Origin: an uncultured Loktanella sp.
GTDB lineage: Bacteria > Pseudomonadota > Alphaproteobacteria > Rhodobacterales > Rhodobacteraceae
Direction: 5' to 3'
Length of the DNA stretch: 14,508 nt
Assembly: GCA_913061335.1 (NCBI GenBank)
Contig: CAJXTP010000057.1
Location: 1-14,508 of the forward strand
Positions 1 through 8,330 of this stretch are shown here, piece by piece (the first letter of the stretch is position 1; the number at the start of each line of letters is the position of its first letter). The notes under the pieces are model-generated. The model did not search any database. It saw only the letters and a list, made by a program, of their open reading frames with translations, and had not been told where the DNA came from. A program made the position numbers and the translations under genes.

Positions 1-47
1 GAGATGTAGAGAGGTCTCGTGGGCTCGGAGATGTGTATAAGAGACAG
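1..47 (+). other. Nextera i7-side sequencing adapter (artefact)
   Basis: These bases are synthetic. In order they read: the last bases of the P7 primer (GAGAT, 1..5), an 8-base index GTAGAGAG (6..13), the read-2 adapter arm (14..28) and the 19-base Tn5 mosaic end AGATGTGTATAAGAGACAG (29..47). The index reads CTCTCTAC in the other orientation, which I recall as Nextera index N707. The same adapter with the same index is inverted at the other end, so this is untrimmed library sequence and not a transposon end. Genomic sequence starts at 48. Confidence 0.98.
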
Positions 48-707
48 GGTCGAGATCACGCGCATAGCTACGCCCCGTTCAGCCTTAATCCGAGCGCATA
101 TCTCACGGACCAGCCCCACGTAACCCCAAAACACGCCTGATTGCATACATGCAACGGTGTTGGTCCCCACGACCGCTTGCGGTTTGGATATATCGACATG
201 AGGCAACGCCGCAGCTGCATTGTGAAGGGCCGCAAGCGATAGGTTCACGCCGGGCGCGATCACCCCGCCGACGTAAGCCCCATCGGTGTCAACCACGTCG
301 AATGTTGTTGCTGTCCCAAAGTCCACGACGATCAGGTTGCCGCCGTGTCGCGCGTAGGCCCCTGCCGTGTTTACCAACCTGTCAGGCCCCACCGCGGTCC
401 CTTCGTCGACGCGCGGGTCTGCCGGAAGCAGGCAATCGGATTTGCCAACAACCAAGGGCCGGCAGTTGAAATACCGATCAGACAGGACCCGCAAGTTGAA
501 GACAACGCGCGGCACTGTTGACGAGATGATGACCTCGTTGATGGTTACGTCGACCTTGTGAATTTCCATCAGGGTTTTCAGCCAAACGTAATATTCGTCA
601 CCCGTGCGCTGCCATTCGGTCGACATCCGCCATGTTCCGATAAATGCCGACCCGTCCCAGATGGAAAAGACAGTGTTGGTATTGCCGCAGTCGATGGCCA
701 AAAGCAT
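48..707 (-). CDS. coaX: Type III pantothenate kinase CoaX (partial, C-terminus missing)
   Basis: CoaX phosphorylates pantothenate with ATP, the first step of coenzyme A synthesis, in the cytoplasm. The first 220 residues are present; the family is usually about 250-260, so the last few dozen are missing. Visible motifs are the phosphate-binding loop DCGNTNT (residues 6-12), GPDRLVN (107-113) with the likely catalytic Asp109, VDFGTATTFD (128-137), GGVIAPG (147-153) and the late GTNTVACMQSG (181-191). The ATG at 707 has an AAGGAA ribosome binding site about 7 bases upstream, and the glycine loop sits at the expected distance from it. The gene starts 13 bases after birA ends, so it is probably cotranscribed. 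The frame runs without a stop into adapter at 47; residues after codon 220 (LSLIHISEP and so on) are artificial. I am confident of the family from the motifs. Confidence 0.93.
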
Positions 708-720
708 GATGTGTTCCTTT

Positions 721-1461
721 TCAGAAATAGACGTCAGCGGCGGGGATGATTTGTGGCCCTGCGCCTGTGATCAAAACCAGATTACCATCGTCGTCGATCG
801 TTTTAAATGTGCCTGTGACTTCGGCCGATGCGGTGCGGGCCGTTATGACCTCGCCCAGTTTGGCTGCGTGTTTCAGCCACTCGGTCCGAATGCGGGTGAA
901 ACCATGCGTTGCCAGCAGCGCCTCTTGATCGACGTAGGCATTGGCGAGCGTTGTCAGAAAGTCGATTGCGTCAACGTCCCAGCCGCCGGACGCCTTGAGG
1001 CTGGTGGGTGCGAAGGCTGCGTCGGTGACCCCTTGGGGGATGGTTTGCAGGTTCACGCCGATCCCAATCGACAGATAGCTGACCACGCCGTGCTGTCCGG
1101 TGGATTCGAGTAGGATGCCTGCGACTTTGCCACCCTGCAAAAGCACGTCGTTGGGCCATTTCAGGCTAAGTTTTTCGGAGGGGACATATATCGCCAACGC
1201 ATTGTAAAGCGCGTTGGCCGCAAGGAACGATCGCTGTGCGGCCTGCGCTGGCGTGCATTGCGGTTTGAACACTAGTGTCGCTGTCAGGTTGCCCTTTGGT
1301 GTGAGCCACGCCCGCCCCCTGCGCCCGCGCCCATCGGTTTGCTGGTGCGCCATGATCCATGTGGGGGATGTGATTGAGGCCGCCATTTGGGCGGCCTCGG
1401 TCATTGTGCTGGTGGTGCTGTCCAGAACGATCCTGTCGACCCCTGCGGGCCACTGGGTCAT
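721..1461 (-). CDS. birA: Biotin-[acetyl-CoA-carboxylase] ligase, HTH-less BirA
   Basis: This enzyme makes biotinyl-AMP and attaches biotin to the carrier domain of carboxylases such as acetyl-CoA carboxylase. The 246-residue protein shows DSTTSTM (14-20), the biotinyl-AMP loop GRGRRGR (44-50), KWPND (101-105), the lysine of GKVAGIL (Lys112) and GIGVN (133-137), followed by a small C-terminal SH3-like domain of roughly 45 residues. The N-terminal DNA-binding helix-turn-helix of E. coli BirA is absent, so this is a class I ligase that should not act as a repressor. I chose the ATG at 1461: it lies 4 bases after the nuoN stop, and the upstream in-frame extension only reads back into nuoN. The position between nuoN and coaX makes cotranscription with the complex I genes likely. 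Confidence 0.94.
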   Translation of the reverse strand: MTQWPAGVDRIVLDSTTSTMTEAAQMAASITSPTWIMAHQQTDGRGRRGRAWLTPKGNLTATLVFKPQCTPAQAAQRSFLAANALYNALAIYVPSEKLSLKWPNDVLLQGGKVAGILLESTGQHGVVSYLSIGIGVNLQTIPQGVTDAAFAPTSLKASGGWDVDAIDFLTTLANAYVDQEALLATHGFTRIRTEWLKHAAKLGEVITARTASAEVTGTFKTIDDDGNLVLITGAGPQIIPAADVYF

Positions 1462-1465
1462 CTGG

Positions 1466-2911
1466 TTAGTTGACAAGTGTCGCCGCCGCAGCCTGCGCGA
1501 TGGTTTCAATCCCAAACAGGTTGATACCTGGCACCCAAGCGAGCCCAACAATGGCCGCAGTCACAATGGCAGTGATCCACAAAACTGGAGGCATCTTGCC
1601 GTCCAGCCCGTCGTTTTCTTCGCCGAAGTAGACAAAATACACGATACGGATGTAGTAGAATGCGCCGATCACAGATGCGATCACACCAGCGACGGCCAAC
1701 CAGCCGAGCCCTGCGTCATAGGCAGCGCGCAGCACGTAGAGTTTGCCAAAGAAGCCCAACAGCGGTGGCACGCCAGCAAGGCTGAACATCATCACAAGCA
1801 CGACAAGCGCCATCAGCGGCTGTTTCTTAGAGTACATCTTGAGTGAATTAATGTCTGTTACGGGCCGACCGTCACGTTCCATGCTGAGGATAAACGCGAA
1901 TGTGCCTACGTTCATGGTCACATAGATCGCCATATAGATCAGCATGGCTTGTACGCCAAATGCCGTGCCAGCCGCCAAGCCCATCAGCGCAAAGCCCATG
2001 TGTGCAATGGATGAGTAGGCCATAAGCCGTTTGATGTCGCGCTGACCGATGGCTGCGATTGCCCCAAGGAACATCGACAGCACCGAGATGAACGCCACGA
2101 TCTGTTGCCATTCGCCGACAATCCCGCCGAACGCATCGTGCACGACCCGCGCAAACATCGCCATTGCTGCGATCTTTGGTGCGGTTGCGAAAAATGCGGT
2201 TACGGGTGTTGGTGAGCCTTCGTAAACGTCAGGGGTCCACATGTGGAAAGGTGCCGCCGAGACTTTGAATGCCAGACCCGCAATCAAGAATACGACGCCG
2301 ATCAGCAGGCCGACGGAATAGCCGTCAGCAGTGGCCAAGATGATGCCCGAGAACAATGTTGTCCCAGAGAAGCCGTAGACCAGCGATGCACCGTAAAGCA
2401 GCAAGCCAGACGAAAGCGCCCCAAGGACGAAGTATTTCAGACCGGCTTCTGTTGATTTCACGCTGTCGCGGCGCAGCGATGCCACGACGTAAAGCGCCAG
2501 TGATTGTAGCTCTAGGCCCATGTAAAGCGCCATCAGGTCGCCAGCGGAGACCATGACCATCATGCCCACAACGGACAGTGCCACCAGAATTGGGTATTCG
2601 AATTTTAGTAATCCGCGCCGTTGCATGTATTCTTGCGACATCAGCAGCACAGCCGCCGCCGACAGCAGGATCACGACCTTGGCGAACCGTGCGAACCCGT
2701 CGTTATTGTACATGCCATCGAATGCGGTGACCGTTTGCGCGGCCCCCGTCCCGATCCAGAGCGCCAGCAGGACGAAAACGCCTGATGTCACCCATGTCAG
2801 CAGCGGCGCCATGCCGTCTTTGGTCGTGTAGACCGCAGCGAGCAGCGCGCCCATCGCAAAGATCGCCAGAACAATTTCCGGCATCATGGTTTGGATATCA
2901 GCAGAGATCAT
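1466..2911 (-). CDS. nuoN: NADH-quinone oxidoreductase subunit N
   Basis: NuoN is one of three antiporter-like membrane subunits of respiratory complex I that move protons across the inner membrane. The 481-residue protein is highly hydrophobic throughout, and its length matches the family. Charged residues expected in the proton path are visible: Glu134 in YMGLELQSL, Lys159 in AGLKYFVLG and Lys216 in AGLAFKVSAAPFH, followed by the family signature MWTPDVYEGSPTPVTAF (residues 224-240). These line up by position with E. coli NuoN Glu133, Lys158 and Lys217. An AAGGAACG ribosome binding site precedes the ATG at 2911. The gene follows nuoM with a 12-base gap and is followed by birA after 4 bases. 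There is no sign of truncation or frameshift. Confidence 0.97.
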   Translation of the reverse strand: MISADIQTMMPEIVLAIFAMGALLAAVYTTKDGMAPLLTWVTSGVFVLLALWIGTGAAQTVTAFDGMYNNDGFARFAKVVILLSAAAVLLMSQEYMQRRGLLKFEYPILVALSVVGMMVMVSAGDLMALYMGLELQSLALYVVASLRRDSVKSTEAGLKYFVLGALSSGLLLYGASLVYGFSGTTLFSGIILATADGYSVGLLIGVVFLIAGLAFKVSAAPFHMWTPDVYEGSPTPVTAFFATAPKIAAMAMFARVVHDAFGGIVGEWQQIVAFISVLSMFLGAIAAIGQRDIKRLMAYSSIAHMGFALMGLAAGTAFGVQAMLIYMAIYVTMNVGTFAFILSMERDGRPVTDINSLKMYSKKQPLMALVVLVMMFSLAGVPPLLGFFGKLYVLRAAYDAGLGWLAVAGVIASVIGAFYYIRIVYFVYFGEENDGLDGKMPPVLWITAIVTAAIVGLAWVPGINLFGIETIAQAAAATLVN

Positions 2912-2923
2912 GTGACCCGTTCC

Positions 2924-4456
2924 TTAATGCGTGCCAGCGGAGTGCATACCCGCCGTCGCCATGTCGTAGTTTTCAACCAGCGCCGCAACGCTTGGTCCAA
3001 TAATATCAAGCACCAGCGCCGGATAGACGCCCAAGAGCAATGTCATGAACACCAACGGCGCAAAGATGAACCGCTCGCGGGTTGTCATGTCTGTGATGGT
3101 GCGCAGGCTTTCTTTGATCAGATCGCCCATGACTACGCGGCGGTAAAGCCACAGCGCATAAGCCGCCGACAAGATCACCCCAGTGGTCGCAAACATCGCA
3201 ACCCATGTGTTCACTTGGAAGATGCCCATCAGCACAAGGAATTCACCGACGAACCCAGATGTACCGGGCAGACCTACGTTGGCCATTGTGAAGAACATGA
3301 AGATCAGCGCGAAGGCTGGCATCCGGTTCACAAGCCCACCGTAGGCGTCAATTTCACGTGTGTGCATCCGGTCGTAAATAACCCCGACCAGCAGGAACAA
3401 CGCCCCTGAGATAAAGCCGTGGCTGATCATCTGAAAGATCGCGCCGTCGATACCTTGTTGGTTGACTGCAAAGATACCCATTGTCACGTAACCCATGTGG
3501 GCGACGGATGAATAGGCGATGAGTTTCTTCATGTCTTCTTGGACCAGCGCCACAAGTGACGTGTAGATGATCGCGATTGCTGACAGCCATAGAACGAGGT
3601 CGCCCATGACTTCGGACCCAATGGGGAACATAGGCAGCGAGAACCGCAAGAAGCCGTAGCCGCCCATTTTCAAAAGGATTGCCGCAAGTACGACGGAACC
3701 AGCTGTTGGCGCTTGAACGTGTGCGTCGGGCAGCCATGTGTGCACCGGCCACATTGGCATTTTCACCGCAAATGATGCGAAGAATGCCAGCCACATCAGG
3801 GTTTGCATGCCGCCGACAACGTGGATGCCCAGCACCGAGAAGTCTTCTGAACCGAATTCAGTGACCATCAGCGTTGGAATGTCTGTTGTCCCTGCTTCAC
3901 TGAACATTGCGACCATCGCCACCAGCATTAGGACCGACCCAAGGAAGGTATAGAGGAAGAATTTGAACGATGCGTAGATCCGGTTTTTGCCGCCCCAGAT
4001 GCCGATAATCAGGAACATCGGGATCAGGCCTGCCTCGAAGAACAGGTAGAACAGCACGAGGTCGAGCGCCATGAAGACGCCGAGCATCAGCGTTTCCAGC
4101 AGCAAGAATGCGATCATGTATTCTTTGACCCGTGTGCTGACGGTCCAGCAGGACGCGATCACAAGTGGCATCAGGAATGTGGTGAGCATCACGAACAGGA
4201 CCGAAATCCCGTCGACGCCCATTTTATAGTTCATGCCCATCAGCCATTCACGTTCCTCCACCATCTGGAAGTCAGTGTTAGACGGATCAAACCCGAACAG
4301 GATGAACAGCGACACAACGAACGTGGCCACGGTTGTCCCCATTGCGACCCATTTGGCATTGCCTTGGGCTTCCGCATCATCACCGCGCAAAAACAGCGCA
4401 AGAATGATCGCACCCAGCAGCGGGATAAACGTGGTGAGGGAAAGTAAGTTGCCCAT
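2924..4456 (-). CDS. nuoM: NADH-quinone oxidoreductase subunit M
   Basis: NuoM is the middle antiporter-like proton-pumping subunit of complex I. The 510-residue protein has the expected length and many membrane helices. Visible landmarks are Glu141 in FYLFFEAGLIPMF, Lys232 in FAVKMPMWPVHTWLPDAHVQAP and Lys263 in AAILLKMGGYGFLR, which match the essential Glu144, Lys234 and Lys265 of E. coli NuoM by position and context. I chose the ATG at 4456, giving MGNLLSLTTF. It shares one base with the nuoL stop (TAATG), pointing to coupled translation. A longer in-frame version would run back into nuoL and encodes an arginine- and histidine-rich stretch unlike any NuoM, so I rejected it. nuoN follows after 12 bases. 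Confidence 0.97.
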   Translation of the reverse strand: MGNLLSLTTFIPLLGAIILALFLRGDDAEAQGNAKWVAMGTTVATFVVSLFILFGFDPSNTDFQMVEEREWLMGMNYKMGVDGISVLFVMLTTFLMPLVIASCWTVSTRVKEYMIAFLLLETLMLGVFMALDLVLFYLFFEAGLIPMFLIIGIWGGKNRIYASFKFFLYTFLGSVLMLVAMVAMFSEAGTTDIPTLMVTEFGSEDFSVLGIHVVGGMQTLMWLAFFASFAVKMPMWPVHTWLPDAHVQAPTAGSVVLAAILLKMGGYGFLRFSLPMFPIGSEVMGDLVLWLSAIAIIYTSLVALVQEDMKKLIAYSSVAHMGYVTMGIFAVNQQGIDGAIFQMISHGFISGALFLLVGVIYDRMHTREIDAYGGLVNRMPAFALIFMFFTMANVGLPGTSGFVGEFLVLMGIFQVNTWVAMFATTGVILSAAYALWLYRRVVMGDLIKESLRTITDMTTRERFIFAPLVFMTLLLGVYPALVLDIIGPSVAALVENYDMATAGMHSAGTH

Positions 4457-6576
4457 TAGTTGGCCCCTCCGGTCATAGTTACCCATGTGATCATGGCTGT
4501 GATTCCAAGCACCATGAAGAAGGCGTAGGTGAAGATGTAGCCGGACTGTGCGCGGTTCACCCATTTGGTGAAGAATGGCACGATGCCCATGGCGACCGCG
4601 TTGATGCCGCCGTCGATGGTGCGGGTGTCGCCTTGTTTCCACAAGAACCGCCCGACCCACATCGCTGGTTTGATGAAGATCGCGTTATACAGCTCGTCAA
4701 AGTACCATTTGTTGAGCAGGAAGTTATAAAGCGGTGCCTGTTGGCGTGCCAGTTTGGCAGGCAGATCGGGGCGATGGATATACATCAAAAAGGCCAAGGC
4801 AAAACCGCTGATCATTGCGATGAACGGCGACAGTTTCACCCAAGCGGGCACGCCGTGGGCTTCGTGAAGCACATGGTTGTCAGCGGCTTTAAAGATCGCG
4901 CCTTTGCCCGGCTCGGTTGGCCATTCAGCAGCACCGTGGTCACCGTCTTCGGCGTGGTCATCGGTTTCTTCGGCTGCTGCATTGGCAGGCGAGATCAGCA
5001 TGAATGCATTTGCGTGGTCTTCGGATTCTTCAGAGGCGTCGAGCACCCCAAAGAATTCGCCGACAGATGCGTCGCTGCCAAAGTATGGTTTGTAGAAAAT
5101 CATGCCAGAGAACACCGCGCCAAATGCCAATACCGCAAGCGGGATCAACATGACGTTGGGGCTTTCGTGCGCGTGGTCATGGGTGTGCTTGTCGCCGCGC
5201 GGCGTGCCGTAGAATGTCATGAACATCAGGCGCCAGCTGTAGAAACTGGTCATAAAGGCCGCGATTACGAGCATCCAGAATGCGTAGGATGATTGCGCTG
5301 CATAGGCGGATTCGATGATTGCGTCTTTGGACACAAAGCCCGCGAACCCAACAGGAAAACCGATATAAAGGAACGGAATGCCGACGCCGGTGATCGCAAG
5401 GGTGCCGATCATCATCGCCCAGAATGTCTTGGGCATTTTGTGACGCAGGCCGCCATAGTTCCGCATGTCTTGTTCGTGGTGCATCCCGTGGATCACGGAG
5501 CCAGCACCAAGGAACAACATCGCTTTAAAGAACGCATGTGTCAGTAGGTGGAACATCGCGACGGAATAAACGCCGATACCAGCGGCCACGAACATATAGC
5601 CAAGCTGCGACATGGTGGAATATGCGATAACCCGTTTGATGTCGTTCTGCACAAGACCAACGGTCGCAGCCATGAACGCGGTTGTGGCGCCCATAAATAC
5701 GATGAAGTTTTTCGCCTCTGGCGCGTATTCAAGCAGTGGTGACATCCGGCAAACGAGGAACACACCGGCGGTAACCATGGTGGCGGCGTGAATGAGCGCG
5801 GAGACGGGCGTTGGCCCTTCCATCGCGTCGGGTAGCCATGTGTGCAGGAACAGCTGTGCTGATTTACCCATCGCGCCGATGAACAGCAGGACCGCGATCA
5901 GGTTGGCCGCATTCCAGTCTGTCCAGAGGAACGTAAGTTCCTGCTGTGCCAGCGTTGGGATTGCCGCAAAGATGTCGTCGAATTTGATGCTGTCGGTCAT
6001 CATATAAAGCGCAAAGATGCCCAATGCGAAGCCGAAGTCACCGACACGGTTGACCACGAAAGCCTTAATCGCGGCGGCGTTGGCGGTTGGTTTTTTGTAG
6101 TAGAAACCGATCAGCAGGTAGGATGCGACGCCAACCCCTTCCCAGCCAAAGAACATTTGCACGAGGTTGTCGGCTGTCACCAGCATCAACATCGCAAAGG
6201 TAAAGAATGACAGGTAGGCGAAGAAACGGGCCTTGTAATGCTCGCCCTCACCAAAGTTTTCGTCATGCGCCATGTAGCCGACGGAATACAGATGCACGAG
6301 CGCGGACACAGTTGTGATCACGATCAGCATTGTGGCGGTCAGACGGTCCATGCGGATCGCCCAATCGGTGGATAATGTGCCGGATTCGATCCAACGCATG
6401 ATCTGGATATGCTCGGTGACGCCGTCAAACGTCAGGAACGCGACCCATGACAGGAACGCCGCAAGGAACAACAGCCCTGTGGTCAGCCACTGTGCTGCGG
6501 TTTCCCCGATGAATTTCCAGCCAAAGCCCGCGATAAGCGCGCCGACCAGAGGGGCGAATAGGATGATGGTTTCCAT
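4456..6576 (-). CDS. nuoL: NADH-quinone oxidoreductase subunit L
   Basis: NuoL is the distal antiporter-like subunit of complex I, with a long C-terminal lateral helix that braces the proton-pumping subunits. The 706-residue protein shows FFGWEGVGVASYLLIGF with Glu146 in the pumping channel, Lys238 in IGAMGKSAQLF, and the signature HTWLPDAMEGPTPVSALIHA near residues 245-264. At 706 residues it is clearly longer than E. coli NuoL (613). Part of the extra length is two charged stretches in the C-terminal third: a His-rich one near residues 462-470 (KHTHDHAHE) and an acidic, His-containing one near 513-550. The ATG at 6576 lies 5 bases after the nuoK stop, and the TAA stop overlaps the nuoM start. 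The gene is intact. Confidence 0.97.
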   Translation of the reverse strand: METIILFAPLVGALIAGFGWKFIGETAAQWLTTGLLFLAAFLSWVAFLTFDGVTEHIQIMRWIESGTLSTDWAIRMDRLTATMLIVITTVSALVHLYSVGYMAHDENFGEGEHYKARFFAYLSFFTFAMLMLVTADNLVQMFFGWEGVGVASYLLIGFYYKKPTANAAAIKAFVVNRVGDFGFALGIFALYMMTDSIKFDDIFAAIPTLAQQELTFLWTDWNAANLIAVLLFIGAMGKSAQLFLHTWLPDAMEGPTPVSALIHAATMVTAGVFLVCRMSPLLEYAPEAKNFIVFMGATTAFMAATVGLVQNDIKRVIAYSTMSQLGYMFVAAGIGVYSVAMFHLLTHAFFKAMLFLGAGSVIHGMHHEQDMRNYGGLRHKMPKTFWAMMIGTLAITGVGIPFLYIGFPVGFAGFVSKDAIIESAYAAQSSYAFWMLVIAAFMTSFYSWRLMFMTFYGTPRGDKHTHDHAHESPNVMLIPLAVLAFGAVFSGMIFYKPYFGSDASVGEFFGVLDASEESEDHANAFMLISPANAAAEETDDHAEDGDHGAAEWPTEPGKGAIFKAADNHVLHEAHGVPAWVKLSPFIAMISGFALAFLMYIHRPDLPAKLARQQAPLYNFLLNKWYFDELYNAIFIKPAMWVGRFLWKQGDTRTIDGGINAVAMGIVPFFTKWVNRAQSGYIFTYAFFMVLGITAMITWVTMTGGAN

Positions 6577-6581
6577 GTGGT

Positions 6582-6887
6582 TTAGCCCTTCATCACGTTG
6601 ACGTCTTCAACGTCAATCGTTCCGCGGTTACGGAAGAAACAAACGAGGATCGCCAGACCAATCGCGGCCTCGGCGGCGGCGACTGTGAGGACGAAAAGCG
6701 TGAACACTTGGCCGACCAGATCCCCAAGGAAGCTGGAGAAGGCAACAAAGTTGATGTTCACTGCGAGCAGCATCAGTTCGATGCTCATCAGCAGGATGAT
6801 CACGTTTTTGCGGTTTAGGAACAGGCCAAAGATGCCAATTACAAAGAGTGCCGCAGATACGGTGAGGTAGTGTTCGATACCGATCAT
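6582..6887 (-). CDS. nuoK: NADH-quinone oxidoreductase subunit K
   Basis: NuoK is a small three-helix membrane subunit of complex I, related to MrpC, that lies on the central axis of proton-path residues. The 101-residue length is exactly typical. Both membrane glutamates of the family are present: Glu37 in LMSIELMLLAVN and Glu73 in VAAAEAAIGLAI, matching Glu36 and Glu72 of E. coli NuoK. The C-terminal tail (FFRNRGTIDVEDVNVMKG) is also usual for alphaproteobacterial NuoK. The gene starts 2 bases after nuoJ ends and stops 5 bases before nuoL, in line with a tightly packed operon. Confidence 0.97.
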   Translation of the reverse strand: MIGIEHYLTVSAALFVIGIFGLFLNRKNVIILLMSIELMLLAVNINFVAFSSFLGDLVGQVFTLFVLTVAAAEAAIGLAILVCFFRNRGTIDVEDVNVMKG

Positions 6888-6889
6888 GA

Positions 6890-7495
6890 TTAAAGCCCCT
6901 GCCCTGGTTTGACGTCGATGTTCTTCATGGATTTTGCTGGATCGCGGTGCATTTGTTGCATTACGTTCTGGCGCTTAATGTCGGTTCGGTGGCGCAGGGT
7001 CAGTACGATTGCGCCGATCATTGCGACCAGCAGGATCAGGCCAGCCAGTTGGAACAGCATAATATATTTGTCATAGATCAGCAGGCCAAGGGCGGCTGTG
7101 TTCTGCGCGTCGCCTGCGGGTGCGTCGATGTTTGCCGCGACTGCATCCGCGTAATCCCAAGCCCCAAAGGCCATGCCGAGTTGCATCAAGATGATCACGC
7201 CGATCAGCAGGGCCAGTGGCATGTATTTCGACATTTCCGCCTTGAGTTCTGCAAAGTCGACGTCGAGCATCATGACCACGAAGAGGAACAGCACCGCGAC
7301 CGCGCCGACGTAGACGATGATCAGCAGCATGGCGACAAATTCCGCGCCCAGTAGGACGAACAGCCCTGCTGACGACAGGAATGCGAGGATCAACCAAAGC
7401 ACCGAATGCACGGGGTTTCGGCTGATGACTGTCATCAATCCGCCTGCAATCGTGGAGATCGCAAAGAGGTAAAATGTGAATGCGGCAACGGTCAT
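6890..7495 (-). CDS. nuoJ: NADH-quinone oxidoreductase subunit J
   Basis: NuoJ is a membrane subunit of complex I whose third helix carries a bulge thought to rearrange during turnover. The 201-residue protein has about five hydrophobic segments. The family pattern RNPVHSVLWLIL (residues 26-37) is followed by GAEFVAMLLIIVYVGAVAVL (50-69), including Glu52 and Tyr62. The hydrophilic tail after about residue 168 is rich in basic residues, as expected for a cytoplasmic end. The start at 7495 overlaps the stop of the preceding decarboxylase-like gene by four bases (ATGA), so translation of the two is probably coupled. nuoK begins 2 bases after this gene ends. Confidence 0.96.
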   Translation of the reverse strand: MTVAAFTFYLFAISTIAGGLMTVISRNPVHSVLWLILAFLSSAGLFVLLGAEFVAMLLIIVYVGAVAVLFLFVVMMLDVDFAELKAEMSKYMPLALLIGVIILMQLGMAFGAWDYADAVAANIDAPAGDAQNTAALGLLIYDKYIMLFQLAGLILLVAMIGAIVLTLRHRTDIKRQNVMQQMHRDPAKSMKNIDVKPGQGL

Positions 7496-7887
7496 GAAGA
7501 TGCGTCCTTTTCCATCACGTCGGTGGCGATTTCCATCGCCGTTGTCATTGCAGGCACACCGCCGAACACCGCCGCTTGGGCGATTGTTTCTGCGATTTCC
7601 TGTTTGGTGGCACCTGCCTCGATGAGGTGGCGCACGGTCAGTCGGATTTGCACGTCGGCGCTGGCACCAGTGATGGTCAGCGCGTGCAACGTCAGCAATA
7701 GCTTGGTTTTCGCATCCAACCCGTCGGGGTTCATGCCCTTGCCCATGAACTGTTCCATCATATCCTTGGACATTGTTGGAAACAGATCTTCAAAACCCTT
7801 TGGCGCGAATGTCTCGGACGCGGGGTTGAATTCTTTGGCCATGTCTTGGCCCATCTTGAGGAATGCGGCGAACGGATTGTCGGTCAT
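7492..7887 (-). CDS. Carboxymuconolactone decarboxylase-like (AhpD-fold) protein, cysteine-free
   Basis: The 131-residue protein resembles the carboxymuconolactone decarboxylase family. The family-like core is LDAKTKLLLTLHAL (57-70), IRLTVRHLIEAGATKQEIAE (81-100) and AAVFGGVPAM (105-114), all predicted helices. Members include gamma-carboxymuconolactone decarboxylase and the peroxidase AhpD, but AhpD-type activity needs a CxxC pair and this protein has no cysteine at all, so a thiol-peroxidase role is unlikely. The true substrate cannot be told from sequence. The first 50 residues are Met- and Phe-rich and less family-like. The ATG at 7887 overlaps the DUF4259 stop by four bases, and the gene's own stop overlaps the nuoJ start by four bases. 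It sits between nuoI and nuoJ, so it is made together with complex I, but a role in complex I is only inference. Confidence 0.85.
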   Translation of the reverse strand: MTDNPFAAFLKMGQDMAKEFNPASETFAPKGFEDLFPTMSKDMMEQFMGKGMNPDGLDAKTKLLLTLHALTITGASADVQIRLTVRHLIEAGATKQEIAETIAQAAVFGGVPAMTTAMEIATDVMEKDASS

Positions 7888-8309
7888 ACGATGTCTCCTA
7901 AGCGCGATAACAGGTCGGCAACGTTGGTTTGAAACGCCTCTGCGTCGGCTGGATCGGCGTCTTCCCATGTTTCGGCAAGTTCTGATGTTTCGGACACAAG
8001 AAGTTTTGGCAGTGCGGTTGTTGCAAAGTCGATCAGATCAAGGTGTTCGACGACGGCGGCGCGGTGCACCAATGCATCTTCAAGCATGTCTTCTTCTAAC
8101 GCATCGGCCGGATTGTCGTGGCACGCTGCCACAACCTCGGCTGCGACGATGGCCGCCTGCCCTGCATCAATTTCGATGTAAGTGCCGTCTTCTAGGTTGG
8201 CGAGGTCTTTTAGAACGGATTCAACAACGGCAACGGTCCCCTCGCGGTAATCCGCAAGGAAGTCCAACGCGCCGTCGTTGTCAAAGCTACCTGTTCCCCA
8301 AGCACCCAT
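7884..8309 (-). CDS. DUF4259 family protein
   Basis: This is a 141-residue acidic, soluble protein of unknown function. Its N-terminus MGAWGTGSFDNDGALDFLAD is the recognisable hallmark of the DUF4259 family, which usually begins with MGAWG followed by an F-N/D-D pattern. The rest is mostly predicted helix with many Asp and Glu residues. There is no signal peptide and no membrane segment, so it is probably cytoplasmic. It starts 21 bases after nuoI, and its stop overlaps the next gene by four bases (ATGA). Only a modest AGGA-like ribosome binding site lies upstream. No biochemical function is known to me for the family. Its place within the nuo cluster suggests co-expression with complex I, not necessarily membership of it. 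Confidence 0.85.
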   Translation of the reverse strand: MGAWGTGSFDNDGALDFLADYREGTVAVVESVLKDLANLEDGTYIEIDAGQAAIVAAEVVAACHDNPADALEEDMLEDALVHRAAVVEHLDLIDFATTALPKLLVSETSELAETWEDADPADAEAFQTNVADLLSRLGDIV

Positions 8310-8330
8310 CTTATGAAACCCATCCTAAAT

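Noticed and set aside
1462..1551. N-terminal extension of BirA as a possible helix-turn-helix
   Set aside because: The 30 residues overlap the end of nuoN in another frame and show no helix-turn-helix pattern.
4457..4660. N-terminal extension of NuoM by 68 residues
   Set aside because: The extension overlaps nuoL in another frame and reads as His/Arg-rich sequence. The ATG at 4456 gives a family-length protein with a coupled start.
7888..7968. N-terminal extension of the decarboxylase-like protein
   Set aside because: The extra 27 residues are Arg-rich out-of-frame reading of the DUF4259 gene. The ATGA overlap start is far more likely.
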